This document shows positions 35,126-43,631 of a stretch of 64,000 bases of DNA, piece by piece. Position 1 is the stretch's first letter. Every line of letters starts with the position of its first letter. The notes under the pieces were generated by a model. The model saw only the letters and a list, made by a program, of their open reading frames with translations, was not told the origin of the DNA and ran no database searches. The position numbers and the translations under genes were made by a program. Source of the DNA: Kocuria sp. (GTDB taxonomy: Bacteria; Actinomycetota; Actinomycetes; Actinomycetales; Micrococcaceae); contig JAKDJD010000002.1 in the NCBI GenBank assembly GCA_030454085.1, forward strand, positions 55,328 to 119,327, in the 5' to 3' direction.

Positions 35126-36262
35126 CTACTCTGCGATCTTCCAACCGCGCTCCGTCAGATCGTGGACCAGGCCGTCGCGGGCCGTGGGGACCACGGATAT
35201 CTCGACCATACCGACCGGTTGGCCCTGGGAGTGCTCCATCCTCATGTCTTCGACATTGACGCCGATCTCTCCGACCTCCGTGAGGAGGCGGGCGATCTGG
35301 CCCGGGGTGTCGTCCACGAGCACCGTGAGCGCGGAGAACGCCTTGGGTGCGCCGCCGTGTTTGCCCGGAATTCGCGCGACGCCGTCGTTGCCCTCCGTCA
35401 TCAGCTCCGCGATGTCCAGTCGGGCGCCGTCGGCCGTGGGCCGTTCGAGGGTAGCGATGAGCCGGTTCAGGTCCTCGCGCACCCCGTACAGGGTCTCGAC
35501 CACGGGCCGGGCATTCGCGGAAAGGATCTGGACCCACATGCCCGGGTCCGACGCCGCGATGCGCGTGGTATCCCGGAGCCCCTGGCCGGCGAGGCTCAGG
35601 GACTCGAGCGGCGTTTCGCGCAGACGGGACGCCAACAGTGACGACATGACCTGCGGTACGTGTGAGATCAGGGCGACCGTCGCGTCATGCTCTCGGACGT
35701 CCATGGTGGCCACGTTCGCGCCCAAATCCGTGGCCAGCCCCCGGGCCAGACGAACCGTTTCGGGTGCGACGTCGTCGTGCTCGCAGATCACCCACGGGCG
35801 GGACATGAACAACTCGCCGCGCGCCGCGACAGGCCCAGACTTCTCCCGACCCGACATGGGGTGGGTACCAATGTATCTGCTGAGATCCGCCCCAGTCTCG
35901 CGCAGAGCCAGAAGAACCGGCTCCTTGACGGAGGCGATGTCCACGACCGCCGCCCGCGGGTAGTCCTCGAGCGCCTGGGCCACGGTCTGCGCCGCGACAT
36001 CCGGAGGGGTCGCGACGACGACCAATTGCGGATCAATGTCATCTCGCGCCGTCTCCTGCCCGACCTGTTCGACCAGACGCGCCAAAGACCGACCGGTCCC
36101 GATGTCTGCGGCGACGGCTTCGGTGGTCGGAGAGATATCGGAAACCCACGTCTCCACGCCCTGCACGGACAGGCCGAGCCCCACGGAGGCGCCCAACAGT
36201 CCGGAACCGACGACCAGCACGGGCCCTGACACCGTCGCGGAAGAATTCCGATTCATCGTCAC
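35126..36262 (-). CDS. tyrA: Prephenate dehydrogenase with ACT domain
   Basis: The product has 378 residues. It converts prephenate to 4-hydroxyphenylpyruvate for tyrosine synthesis, using NAD(P)+. The Rossmann loop is LVVGSGLLGASVGLGLS near residue 20. VVVATPPDVAAQ, YIGTHPMSGREKSGP (substrate site) and SHVPQVMSSLLA mark the catalytic domain. A C-terminal ACT domain (LTVLVDDTPGQIARLLTEVG) at about 300-365 suggests allosteric control by an amino acid. GTG 36262 overlaps the rluB stop in GTGA. ATG 36256, two codons later, is the alternative. It lies between rluB and cmk, a placement seen in other actinobacteria. Confidence 0.93.
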   Translation of the reverse strand: MTMNRNSSATVSGPVLVVGSGLLGASVGLGLSVQGVETWVSDISPTTEAVAADIGTGRSLARLVEQVGQETARDDIDPQLVVVATPPDVAAQTVAQALEDYPRAAVVDIASVKEPVLLALRETGADLSRYIGTHPMSGREKSGPVAARGELFMSRPWVICEHDDVAPETVRLARGLATDLGANVATMDVREHDATVALISHVPQVMSSLLASRLRETPLESLSLAGQGLRDTTRIAASDPGMWVQILSANARPVVETLYGVREDLNRLIATLERPTADGARLDIAELMTEGNDGVARIPGKHGGAPKAFSALTVLVDDTPGQIARLLTEVGEIGVNVEDMRMEHSQGQPVGMVEISVVPTARDGLVHDLTERGWKIAE

Positions 36263-37329
36263 AGACCCACCGAGGACAGCAGGGCGCCGATTTCGACCTT
36301 CGACAAGTTGCGGACCGTCCCTTGCTTCTGGGATCCGATCCGTACCGGCCCCATCTCGGTGCGCACGAGTTTCTCCACGGGGTGGCCGACCGCGTCGAAG
36401 AGTCGGCGAACAATGCGGTTCTTGCCGGAATGGATCGTGACCTCAACCAGGAGGTGGCCCGGCGTCGAATCGACGAGCCGGAAATCGTCCACGCGTGCGA
36501 CGCCGTCCTCGAGGCGTATCCCCTTCTTCATTTCGTGACCGACGCCGTTTTCCATGGGTCCGCGCACCTGGACCAAGTATTTCTTCGGCACCTCGTAGGA
36601 GGGGTGGGTCAGCCGGTTGGCGAGTTCGCCGTCGTTGGTCAGCAGGAGCAGCCCTTCGGTCGCAACGTCGAGGCGGCCGACGTGGAAGATTCTTTCCTTG
36701 CGCTGCGGATTCAGGTAATCCGAGATGCACGAACGGCCCTCGGGGTCCTCCATGGTCGCGATGACACCCTCGGGCTTGTTGAAGGCATAGTAGACCTTGG
36801 AATCGTCCGTCTGGATGGTCACGCCGTCCACCTGAATGTGTGCCTTGCGCGGGTCCACTCGGACTCCGAGCTCGGTGACGACCTCGTCGTCGACCATCAC
36901 TCGGCCCTCGGAAATCATCATTTCGCACACACGGCGCGAGGCGACACCGGCCTGGGCCATGAGTTTCTGCAGACGGACGCCGTCACGGTCGTAGACATCC
37001 AGGCGGTCGGCCGGTTCGGCGCGCGGGCGCCGGGGACGGTGCGGTCCCTTGTACTCGTTGTCGGGCCGGTATTCGCCGCGCTCCCGCGCGAAGATCCTCC
37101 CGGCCTGCCCCTTCCTGGGCTTGAACTTCTTGGCGTCGGACTTGTTGGCGCCCGATTTCACGGAGGGCTTCTGCGACCGTCCCGGGGCTCCGGGGCGCCC
37201 CGTACCCTTGAAATTCTTGTTGTTCTTGGACGCACCACCGCGCGCAGGGGGTTTTCCCTGCGCTCCTCGCGAGCTTCCTCGCGAGGAATTCTTGCCGGTG
37301 TTCTGACGTCCCGTCGATCTGTTGGCCAT
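36259..37329 (-). CDS. rluB: Pseudouridine synthase RluB/RsuA type with long basic N-terminus
   Basis: The product has 356 residues. The catalytic half has an S4 RNA-binding domain (VRLQKLMAQAGVASRRVCEMM) at about 115-160, then YYAFNKPEGVIATMEDPEGR and the active-site aspartate motif GRLDVATEGLLLLTNDGEL. RluB modifies 23S rRNA helix 80. The first 110 residues are lysine-, arginine- and glycine-rich and low in complexity (SSRGSSRGAQGKPP, SDAKKFKPRKGQ). They are probably disordered and RNA-binding. Such tails are common in actinobacterial homologues. The gene is followed by tyrA with a 4-bp overlap and preceded by scpB after 75 bp. Confidence 0.92.
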   Translation of the reverse strand: MANRSTGRQNTGKNSSRGSSRGAQGKPPARGGASKNNKNFKGTGRPGAPGRSQKPSVKSGANKSDAKKFKPRKGQAGRIFARERGEYRPDNEYKGPHRPRRPRAEPADRLDVYDRDGVRLQKLMAQAGVASRRVCEMMISEGRVMVDDEVVTELGVRVDPRKAHIQVDGVTIQTDDSKVYYAFNKPEGVIATMEDPEGRSCISDYLNPQRKERIFHVGRLDVATEGLLLLTNDGELANRLTHPSYEVPKKYLVQVRGPMENGVGHEMKKGIRLEDGVARVDDFRLVDSTPGHLLVEVTIHSGKNRIVRRLFDAVGHPVEKLVRTEMGPVRIGSQKQGTVRNLSKVEIGALLSSVGL

Positions 37330-37404
37330 GATGTGTTCTTTCGGTGGTGTTGATCCAATTCTTTGGTGCGCGGCAACCGTGCCGGGTCGGCAAGGCTCCG
37401 CCGA

Positions 37405-38100
37405 TCAGCCGCCCTGGAGGCGCTGTTCGTATTCGCCGATGTCTTCCACATCGGGAAGGTACGGCGAAATCTTGGGGAGTTCGTCCAAGGACTCCAACCC
37501 CATTTTCTCGAGAAACAACGGTGTCGTCACGTAGAGAATCGAACCGGATTCCCCCGGTTCGTCGTCTTCCGTGACAAGCCCCCTGGTCTTGAGGGTTCGC
37601 ACGACGCCGTCCACGTTGACCCCGCGAATGGACGAAACTCGTGCTCGGGAGACGGGCTGGCGATAAGCGATGACCGCGAGGGTTTCCAGTGCGGCCTGCG
37701 ACAACTTCGAGGTCTGGCCCTCGAGGATGAAACGTGAGACCCACGGCGCGAACTCTGTCCGAGCGTAGAGTCGCCACCCTCCGCCGACGCGACGCAGTTC
37801 CATCCCTCGTGGCTCTCGGGTGCCTTGACCGTCTGAGGAGTCCTCATCCGTGACGCCGTCGTTCGCGAAGGATTCAGTATACCCGTCATAATCCCTGGCC
37901 AGTTCATCGAGGGCTCGTTCGACTCGGGACACGGGCACCAGCAGGGCTTCGGCCAGCTCGAATTCGTTGACCGCCGTCTCCGAGACCATCAGGATCGCCT
38001 CGACTGCAGCTTTGATACCGCCCGGCACCAGATCCACGCGACCCGGTTCTGACTTCTCCGGCGTCGTCGTCTCCTGGTCGGTCTCCGTGGTCTCGCTCAT
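37405..38100 (-). CDS. scpB: Segregation and condensation protein ScpB
   Basis: The product has 231 residues. After a charged N-terminus, two winged-helix domains span about residues 30-110 (KAAVEAILMVSETAVNEFELAEAL) and 110-200 (LSQAALETLAVIAYRQPVSRARVSSIRG, DGVVRTLKTRGLV). It forms the SMC-ScpA-ScpB condensin complex with the kleisin ScpA. Its ATG overlaps the scpA stop in ATGA, so the two are made together. SMC itself is not encoded in the window. A 40-residue loop (YTESFANDGVTDEDSSDG) between the winged helices' strands is longer than in Bacillus. Confidence 0.94.
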   Translation of the reverse strand: MSETTETDQETTTPEKSEPGRVDLVPGGIKAAVEAILMVSETAVNEFELAEALLVPVSRVERALDELARDYDGYTESFANDGVTDEDSSDGQGTREPRGMELRRVGGGWRLYARTEFAPWVSRFILEGQTSKLSQAALETLAVIAYRQPVSRARVSSIRGVNVDGVVRTLKTRGLVTEDDEPGESGSILYVTTPLFLEKMGLESLDELPKISPYLPDVEDIGEYEQRLQGG

Positions 38101-38924
38101 TCTCCGTCCTCCCCCGCGTAATCGTCGTCGGCCAGACGCGCCGCCGTCCAGCCCTCCTCCGTGCCGACCCAGCGGACCGACAATTCTTCCAGGGGACCTT
38201 CCTGAACGAACCCGACGACGCGGTCCCGGTACATCTCGAGCAGGGCGAGGAAGCGAACGACGACGACCAGCATGTCCTCGGCGTCCGAAACCAATTGGGT
38301 GAACGTGGCGGGCGTTCCGTCCATGATGAGCGCTGCGATGTGTTCAGCCTCGTCGCGCACGGTGACCCGGGCCCCGTGCAGGTGGTCCAGACCGACTTCG
38401 GTCGACTCCTCGCGTTTGGGCCGCATGGCATTCTCGGCGATCTCGGCCAGTCGTTGCGGACTGGTGGTGACAATGAGTTCAGGGAGCAGGTTCGCGAACT
38501 CGGGTTGCAGGCCTCCCGGCCGGGGGAACCTGCTGTTCTCGGCTTCCATGCGATCCGCCAGAACGTGTGAGATGTCCTTGAACGCCTTGTACTGCAGGAG
38601 CCGCGCGAAGAGCAGATCGCGTGCCTCGAGCATCGCGAGGTCTTCCTCGTCCTCGACCTCGCCCGCGGGGAGCAGACGAGCGGCCTTGAGATCCAGGAGG
38701 GTCGCGGCGATCACCAGGAACTCGCTCGCTTCGTCCAGGGCCTTCTCCAGACCCGTGTCGCGCAGCGCCCGAACGTATGCGATGAATTCGTCCGTCACGG
38801 CCGCCAACGCGACTTCCGTGATGTCCATCTCCCGCTTGGAAATCATCGAGAGCAGGACCTCGAACGGCCCCGCAAAATTCTCCAGGGACACCGCGAACCC
38901 GGTGCCCGCAGAGTCTGCGGGCAC
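38097..38924 (-). CDS. scpA: Segregation and condensation protein ScpA (kleisin); start uncertain
   Basis: The product has 275 residues from GTG 38924. The kleisin N-terminal domain begins FAVSLENFAGPFEVLLSMISKREMDI, with AALTV-like VTDEFIAYVRAL after it. The central region (EFLVIAATLLDLKAARLLP) and C-terminal winged helix (FLALLEMYRDRVVGFVQEGPLEEL) follow. It bridges the SMC heads. The annotated GTG lies within a 16-bp-arm inverted repeat. The frame stays open upstream to a CTG at 39026, which overlaps the parA stop as CTGA and sits six bases after a perfect AGGAGG. That start would add 34 residues. Both readings are possible. Confidence 0.9.
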   Translation of the reverse strand: MPADSAGTGFAVSLENFAGPFEVLLSMISKREMDITEVALAAVTDEFIAYVRALRDTGLEKALDEASEFLVIAATLLDLKAARLLPAGEVEDEEDLAMLEARDLLFARLLQYKAFKDISHVLADRMEAENSRFPRPGGLQPEFANLLPELIVTTSPQRLAEIAENAMRPKREESTEVGLDHLHGARVTVRDEAEHIAALIMDGTPATFTQLVSDAEDMLVVVVRFLALLEMYRDRVVGFVQEGPLEELSVRWVGTEEGWTAARLADDDYAGEDGE

Positions 38925-38929
38925 CGGGT
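38897..38929. repeat. Near-perfect inverted repeat covering the scpA GTG start
   Basis: Arms 38897-38912 and 38914-38929 (core GGTGCCCGCAGA and its complement) are perfectly complementary with a single central base. In mRNA the GTG at 38924-38922 would be buried in the stem. It could impede initiation there or act as an intra-operon structure. Confidence 0.75.
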
Positions 38930-39022
38930 CCTGGGCGACGGCTTCGTCCGTGCCCTGGGAGCCCGACCGCCCTTCGCCCGGAACGAGTTCCGGGTCGGCG
39001 GGAATCCCCGAAGCGGTCGGTC

Positions 39023-39886
39023 TCAGCGAGACCCTCCTCGACTGATGAGCTCCTTGGCCAGCTCTCGGTAGGCGACCGAGCCCGTGTGCGTGGGCGCATA
39101 GCTGAGGATCGGCTCGGCGGAGACGGTCGCGTCCGGGAATTTGACCGTGCGCTTGATCACGGTGTCGAAGACCTTGTCCCCGAACGCGTCGATGATGCGC
39201 GCGATGACTTCCTTGGAGTGAAGGGTTCGCGAGTCGAACATGGTGGCCAGGACGCCGTCGATCTTCAAATCCGGGTTCAGCCTGTCCTGAACCTTTTCGA
39301 TCGAGTCCACGAGCAGAGCAACCGCACGCAGAGCGAAGAACTCACAAATCAGAGGGATGATGACGCCGTCCGCCGCGGTCAGGGCGTTGACCGTCAGGAG
39401 ACCGAGCGACGGCTGGCAGTCGATCAGGATGACGTCGTAGTCGTCCTTGAGTTTCCTGAGGGCACCGGAGAGGACCTGTTCGCGAGCCACCTCATTGACC
39501 AGCTGCACTTCGGCGGCAGACAGGTCGATATTGGCCGGCAGAAGATCCATGTTCTCGAATTCGGTACGACGAACGGCCTCGTGGACCTCGACCTTGCGGT
39601 CCATCATCACGTTGTAGATCGTCGTGTCCAGTTCGTGGGGGTTGACGCCGAATCCTGCCGACAGGGCGCCCTGCGGGTCGAAATCGACCATGAGAACGCG
39701 GCGGCCCAATTCGGCGAGCGCCGCACCGAGATTGATGGTCGAGGTCGTCTTGCCGACGCCGCCCTTCTGATTGACCATGGCGATCACCCGTGCCGGCCCG
39801 TGGGAGTCCAAGACGGCCGGTTCCGGGAACTGCCGGATGGGACGCCCGGTGGGGCCGAGTTCTGGTTCGGAGTTCTGAGTACTCAC
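39023..39886 (-). CDS. ParA-family ATPase next to scpAB (PldP/Rv1708 type)
   Basis: The product has 287 residues. The deviant Walker A is AMVNQKGGVGKTTSTINLG near residue 37, followed by LMVDFDPQGALSAGFG and the Walker B region VILIDCQPSLGLLTVNAL. It resembles Soj/ParA. Its position before scpA-scpB matches Rv1708 and corynebacterial PldP, an orphan ParA-like protein linked to division-site placement. There is no parB beside it. GTG 39886 with AAGGG nine bases upstream is preferred over ATG 39913. Its TGA stop overlaps the possible CTG start of scpA. In relatives xerD lies upstream. Here the upstream neighbour is dctA. Confidence 0.9.
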   Translation of the reverse strand: MSTQNSEPELGPTGRPIRQFPEPAVLDSHGPARVIAMVNQKGGVGKTTSTINLGAALAELGRRVLMVDFDPQGALSAGFGVNPHELDTTIYNVMMDRKVEVHEAVRRTEFENMDLLPANIDLSAAEVQLVNEVAREQVLSGALRKLKDDYDVILIDCQPSLGLLTVNALTAADGVIIPLICEFFALRAVALLVDSIEKVQDRLNPDLKIDGVLATMFDSRTLHSKEVIARIIDAFGDKVFDTVIKRTVKFPDATVSAEPILSYAPTHTGSVAYRELAKELISRGGSR

Positions 39887-39958
39887 GCACACCCTTTTCA
39901 GATCGTTGGGCACATATGACTGCCCTTAACCCTACAACCCGCCATCCCTCAGATACGG

Positions 39959-40018
39959 ATCGAGGTGGCCCCGAAGCGCACGCCCCATCTATGGGGTGCG
40001 GATCGGGGCCACCTCGAT
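39959..40018 (-). terminator. Long hairpin after dctA
   Basis: ATCGAGGTGGCCCCGA (39959-39974) pairs with its complement at 40003-40018. The inner part CGCAC/GTGCG and CCCCAT/ATGGGG pairs further around a short loop. It lies 16 bases beyond the dctA stop, before the parA promoter region. There is no U-run on the reverse strand. Confidence 0.65.
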
Positions 40019-40033
40019 GCCGGGAGGAGCAGG

Positions 40034-41464
40034 TTATCGGTCCTGGACCGCGGTTGCGGACCCCGTGCCCCCGGAAGAACCTGTCCCCTGGGTCGCGGAT
40101 GCCGAGGCGCTCTCGACGGGGACGGCCTGCTTGTCCTCCCCATCGATGTCGCCGTGGAAGTCACCGCCCATCGTCGATTCGTCGAATTTCAATTTCCCGT
40201 CGAGCACCTGATGGACTCGGCCCATGTCGATTTCCTTCGACCATTTGCCCATGAGGAGGGCGGCCACGGCGTTGCCCGTGAAGTTGGTGAGCGCACGGGC
40301 TTCGGACATGAAGCGGTCGATGCCGAGGATGAGACCGACCCCGTCCACCAGGTCCGGACGGTGGGATTTGAGCCCGGCCGCGAGGGTCGCGATTCCCGCG
40401 CCGGAGACGCCGGCCGCACCCTTCGAGGCGATGATCATAAACACCAACAGCGAGATCTGCTGCCCGAGTTCGAGGGGCTTGCCCATCGCATCGGACACGA
40501 AGATCGACGCCATCGTCAGGTAGATCGCCGTCCCATCCAGGTTGAAGGAATAGCCGGTCGGGACCACGATTCCGACCACGGGCTTCGAGACTCCGACGTG
40601 TTCCATCTTTGCGATCAGACGGGGCAGCGCGGCTTCGGAGGACGACGTCGAGAAGATCAGCAGGTACTCCCGCGCCAGATACTTCATGAGTTTGAGGATG
40701 TTCACCCCGGTCGCGAACTTCAGCAGCGCGCCCAGGACGACCACGATGAACAAGATACAGGTGATGTAGAAGCCGATCATGAGGATCGCCATCTGCCCCA
40801 CGGCTTTGAGCCCGGTCGATCCGACCACGGCGGCCATGGCCCCGAAGGCGCCGACCGGCGCAACCCACATAATCATTCCGAGCAGGCGGAACACGAGGGC
40901 CTGGACGTAACCGACGAACTTGAGGATCGGCTTGCCCGCCTCCCCCATCCGCTGGAGAGCGAAACCGACGAGGAGGGCCACCAGCAATGTCTGCAGGATC
41001 TTTCCGGAGGTCAGCGACGAGAGCAAGGACGTGGGAATGATCCCCATCAGGAATCCGGAGAGGCCTCCGGCCTCTCCACCCTCGGAATCGCCCTCCGGCG
41101 TGTATCCGGTGGGTTCGTAGTGGAGGTTGTCTCCCGGGTGGAGCACATTGCCCACGATCAGGCCGATGGCGAGGGCGAATGTGGACATGACAAGGAAGTA
41201 GATGATTGCCATGCCACCGACTTTCCCGACGGTGATGGCCTTGGCCACCGAGCCCACGCCGAGAACGAGGGTGCAGAAGATGATCGGTGAGATCATCATC
41301 GTGATGAGCTTGACGAATCCCTTGCCGAGCGGCTCCAGGGACTTTCCGACACCCGGTGCGACGAGGCCCACGATGACTCCGAGGACGACCGCCAGGATCA
41401 CCGAGACGTAGAGCATGTGGGTACCGTCTTTGTACCACGGCTTCTTCGCTGTGGACTGGTCCAT
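40034..41464 (-). CDS. dctA: C4-dicarboxylate:cation symporter DctA
   Basis: The 476-residue membrane protein belongs to the DAACS family. It has about eight helices plus re-entrant loops. Signatures are the serine-rich IFSTSSSEAALPRLI loop, VVPTGYSFNLDGTAIYLTMASIF, and IASKGAAGVSGAGIATLAA. The C-terminal helix ends in GIDRFMSEARALTNFTGNAVAALL. These are typical of DctA carriers for succinate, fumarate and malate. A 60-residue hydrophilic tail rich in Ser, Gly and Asp follows. The start has AAAGGAGAG directly upstream. It is divergent from a DcuS/CitA-like kinase and regulator pair that most likely controls it. Confidence 0.93.
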   Translation of the reverse strand: MDQSTAKKPWYKDGTHMLYVSVILAVVLGVIVGLVAPGVGKSLEPLGKGFVKLITMMISPIIFCTLVLGVGSVAKAITVGKVGGMAIIYFLVMSTFALAIGLIVGNVLHPGDNLHYEPTGYTPEGDSEGGEAGGLSGFLMGIIPTSLLSSLTSGKILQTLLVALLVGFALQRMGEAGKPILKFVGYVQALVFRLLGMIMWVAPVGAFGAMAAVVGSTGLKAVGQMAILMIGFYITCILFIVVVLGALLKFATGVNILKLMKYLAREYLLIFSTSSSEAALPRLIAKMEHVGVSKPVVGIVVPTGYSFNLDGTAIYLTMASIFVSDAMGKPLELGQQISLLVFMIIASKGAAGVSGAGIATLAAGLKSHRPDLVDGVGLILGIDRFMSEARALTNFTGNAVAALLMGKWSKEIDMGRVHQVLDGKLKFDESTMGGDFHGDIDGEDKQAVPVESASASATQGTGSSGGTGSATAVQDR

Positions 41465-41559
41465 GACGCTCTCCTTTCAGGTTCGAGTCGATTGATGCTT
41501 CGTGGCCCGAACCATGGTCGGGCTCGGCGAAGGTATTCAAGAAGTATGGTGGTCTAGGC

Positions 41560-41579
41560 CACAAGGAGACAATTGTGGT
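41560..41579. promoter_or_regulatory. Candidate response-regulator site between dctA and the sensor kinase
   Basis: CCACAA-N8-TTGTGG is a perfect dyad in the middle of the 170-bp divergent spacer, about 95 bp from the dctA start. A longer pair, TCAAGAA and TTCTTGA, flanks it. It is a reasonable site for the neighbouring CitB-type regulator. Confidence 0.4.
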
Positions 41580-41636
41580 CATTAAGTTCTTGACCGTCCA
41601 GCGATGCCTGTTCGCATCCGCACGTGAGGAGAGTCC

Positions 41637-42932
41637 GTGTCGCCCCAGGAAACGAGCCGTCCCCGCCTCGTCGCAGGGACGAGGTCCTCGTGGGCTATCG
41701 CTCGGATTTTCCTGCTGACCCAAATGGTGATCGTGGTCATCGTGTGCGCGTCGGTCGGCGCTCTTCTGTATTGGCAGATCCAGGATTCGGCGCGGGAGCA
41801 GGCCTCGGAGATCACGCGCGCCGAGAGTGCGACCCTGGCCCACGACCCCTTCGTCGTCGAAAACATCACGTCGGGCCACCCGACGGATCGACTCCAGCCC
41901 TACGTCAAGGACGTCCTGTCGAACTCCTCGGTCAGCTTCATCACGATCATGTCCCCGGACGGAATCCGTTACACCCACCCCAGCGACGACAAGATCGGTC
42001 GGCATTACATCGGGGACATTTCCCGCGCCCAACACGGCGAGACCATGACCGTGGAAGAAGAAGGCAGCCTGGGCGTCTCGATGCGGACCATCACACCGAT
42101 CCGTGGGGACGACGGCTCAATCATCGGGCTGGTGTCCACCGGGGTGACCATCAGCGAGATCGCTGCCGTGGCCCACAACGGCGTGCCCGCCGTCGCCATG
42201 ATCGCCGGCCTCCTGCTGCTCACGACCACGTTCACGACCCTGTTGCTCTACCGGTACCTGAACCGCGCCACCCTGGGATACAGTCGCGATGACATTCTGA
42301 AGTCCGAGGCCACCCGCTCGATGGCGGCGATGCTGCGAACCCAGAATCACGAACACCGAAACCGCATGCACACCGTGTTGTCCCTCTTGGACCTGGGCAG
42401 GCTCGACGATGCCCGAAACTTCGCGCGCGAGGATTTGGCCTCCTCCGAGCAGAACGAGGTGCATTGGGGCAACTACAAGCAGCTCCCAGGCGTCACCGCA
42501 CTCCTTGCAGGCAAGAGAACGGAAGCGGAGGAACGCCTTATCGATCTCGGGCTCAACATCGAGGGCGAATGGTCCGACATCCCGCTGTCCGAGGTCGAGC
42601 TCGTGTCCGTGGTCAGCAACCTGGTCGACAACGCGATGGACGCTGTGGCCGATTCGCCCGAGCCGCGGGAGGTGGAGGTCGACCTGACCGAAACCCATGA
42701 GGGATGGGAGATCGTCGTCGCCGACACCGGATCCGGAGTATCGAGGGAGGACGAGCGGAAGGTGTTCGAATGGGGATACAGCACCAAGCCTTCGGGACCC
42801 GAAGGTCGCGGCGTCGGCCTGGCCCTCGTCCGAGGCACGCTCCTCCGCCACGGTGGCAGCATCGGGGTGCTCAGTGACGGCGGGTCGGTGTTCACCGCCA
42901 GAATCCCCAGACCCCGGAAGGAGGCCCGATGA
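41637..42932 (+). CDS. DcuS/CitA-family sensor histidine kinase
   Basis: The product has 431 residues. Membrane helix 1 (about 23-46) and helix 2 (about 183-206) flank an extracytoplasmic PAS/PDC sensor (residues 50-180, with YVKDVLSNSSVSFITIMSPDG and RTITPIRGDDGSIIGLVSTG). The phospho-acceptor region reads LRTQNHEHRNRMHTVLSLL with H238 as the likely site. The ATPase has NLVDNAMDAV, VADTGSGV and GRGVGLALVRG. Unlike E. coli DcuS, no cytoplasmic PAS domain is evident between helix 2 and the kinase core. GTG 41637 follows GAGGAGAG. It overlaps the response-regulator gene by 4 bp. C4-dicarboxylates or citrate are the expected signals. Confidence 0.9.
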   Translation: MSPQETSRPRLVAGTRSSWAIARIFLLTQMVIVVIVCASVGALLYWQIQDSAREQASEITRAESATLAHDPFVVENITSGHPTDRLQPYVKDVLSNSSVSFITIMSPDGIRYTHPSDDKIGRHYIGDISRAQHGETMTVEEEGSLGVSMRTITPIRGDDGSIIGLVSTGVTISEIAAVAHNGVPAVAMIAGLLLLTTTFTTLLLYRYLNRATLGYSRDDILKSEATRSMAAMLRTQNHEHRNRMHTVLSLLDLGRLDDARNFAREDLASSEQNEVHWGNYKQLPGVTALLAGKRTEAEERLIDLGLNIEGEWSDIPLSEVELVSVVSNLVDNAMDAVADSPEPREVEVDLTETHEGWEIVVADTGSGVSREDERKVFEWGYSTKPSGPEGRGVGLALVRGTLLRHGGSIGVLSDGGSVFTARIPRPRKEAR

Positions 42933-43618
42933 CCACCTACCGCGTGATCGTGATCGACGACGAGGAAATCACCGCGTCCGCCCATGCCCAATTCATCAGG
43001 GAACGTCCCGACTTCGAGGTCGCCGGCACCGCGTACAACGCACAGGGCGCCATTGCGGCCGTCAAAGCTTCCTTCGCCAGGAAAACCCCCGTGGACCTGC
43101 TTCTTCTGGACATCAATCTTCCGGATCGGTCGGGTCACGAGGTCGCCAAGTTCTTGCGCGCCGAAGGGCTGCCGGTCGACGTGATCATGGTGACGGCGGA
43201 CCGGGACGCCTCGAGCCTGCGCACCGCCTCTCTCCACGGGGCGTTCGGGTACCTGGTCAAACCGTTCACCCTGGAGCACTTGGGCAGAAAGCTCGACTCC
43301 TATTCGGCCCATCGGGGCAGGGTCCCCGCCACGGGCGAACTCGATCAGGCCGCGATCGACAGTTTCTTCCACCGGAGCGAGGACGAAACGCGAGCCCTGC
43401 CCAAGGGGCTCTCCCAAGAGACCCTGGTCAATATCGTCCAGGCGCTCTCCGAACACGACTCGGCCTATTCCGCGCGCGAAATCGCGGACCGCATGACCCT
43501 TTCCCGGGTCACGGCACGCCGGTACCTCGAGTTCCTGCACGCCTCCCGCCGGGTCGAGAGGCGACCGCGCCACGGCACCCCGGGCCGCCCCGAACTCGAG
43601 TACGCGTGGCGCGGTTGA
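42929..43618 (+). CDS. CitB/DcuR-family response regulator
   Basis: The product has 229 residues. The receiver domain has VIVIDDEE at the start, phospho-acceptor D61 in LLLLDINLPDRSG, and the conserved lysine in GYLVKPFTLEHL. The C-terminal DNA-binding domain contains the helix-turn-helix YSAREIADRMTLSRVTARRYLEFL, typical of the CitB/DcuR group. Its ATG lies within the kinase stop (ATGA). The divergent dctA gene is the most probable target. It ends 13 bp before the convergent prpE stop. Confidence 0.92.
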   Translation: MTTYRVIVIDDEEITASAHAQFIRERPDFEVAGTAYNAQGAIAAVKASFARKTPVDLLLLDINLPDRSGHEVAKFLRAEGLPVDVIMVTADRDASSLRTASLHGAFGYLVKPFTLEHLGRKLDSYSAHRGRVPATGELDQAAIDSFFHRSEDETRALPKGLSQETLVNIVQALSEHDSAYSAREIADRMTLSRVTARRYLEFLHASRRVERRPRHGTPGRPELEYAWRG

Positions 43619-43631
43619 CCCCCTGAAGCCC

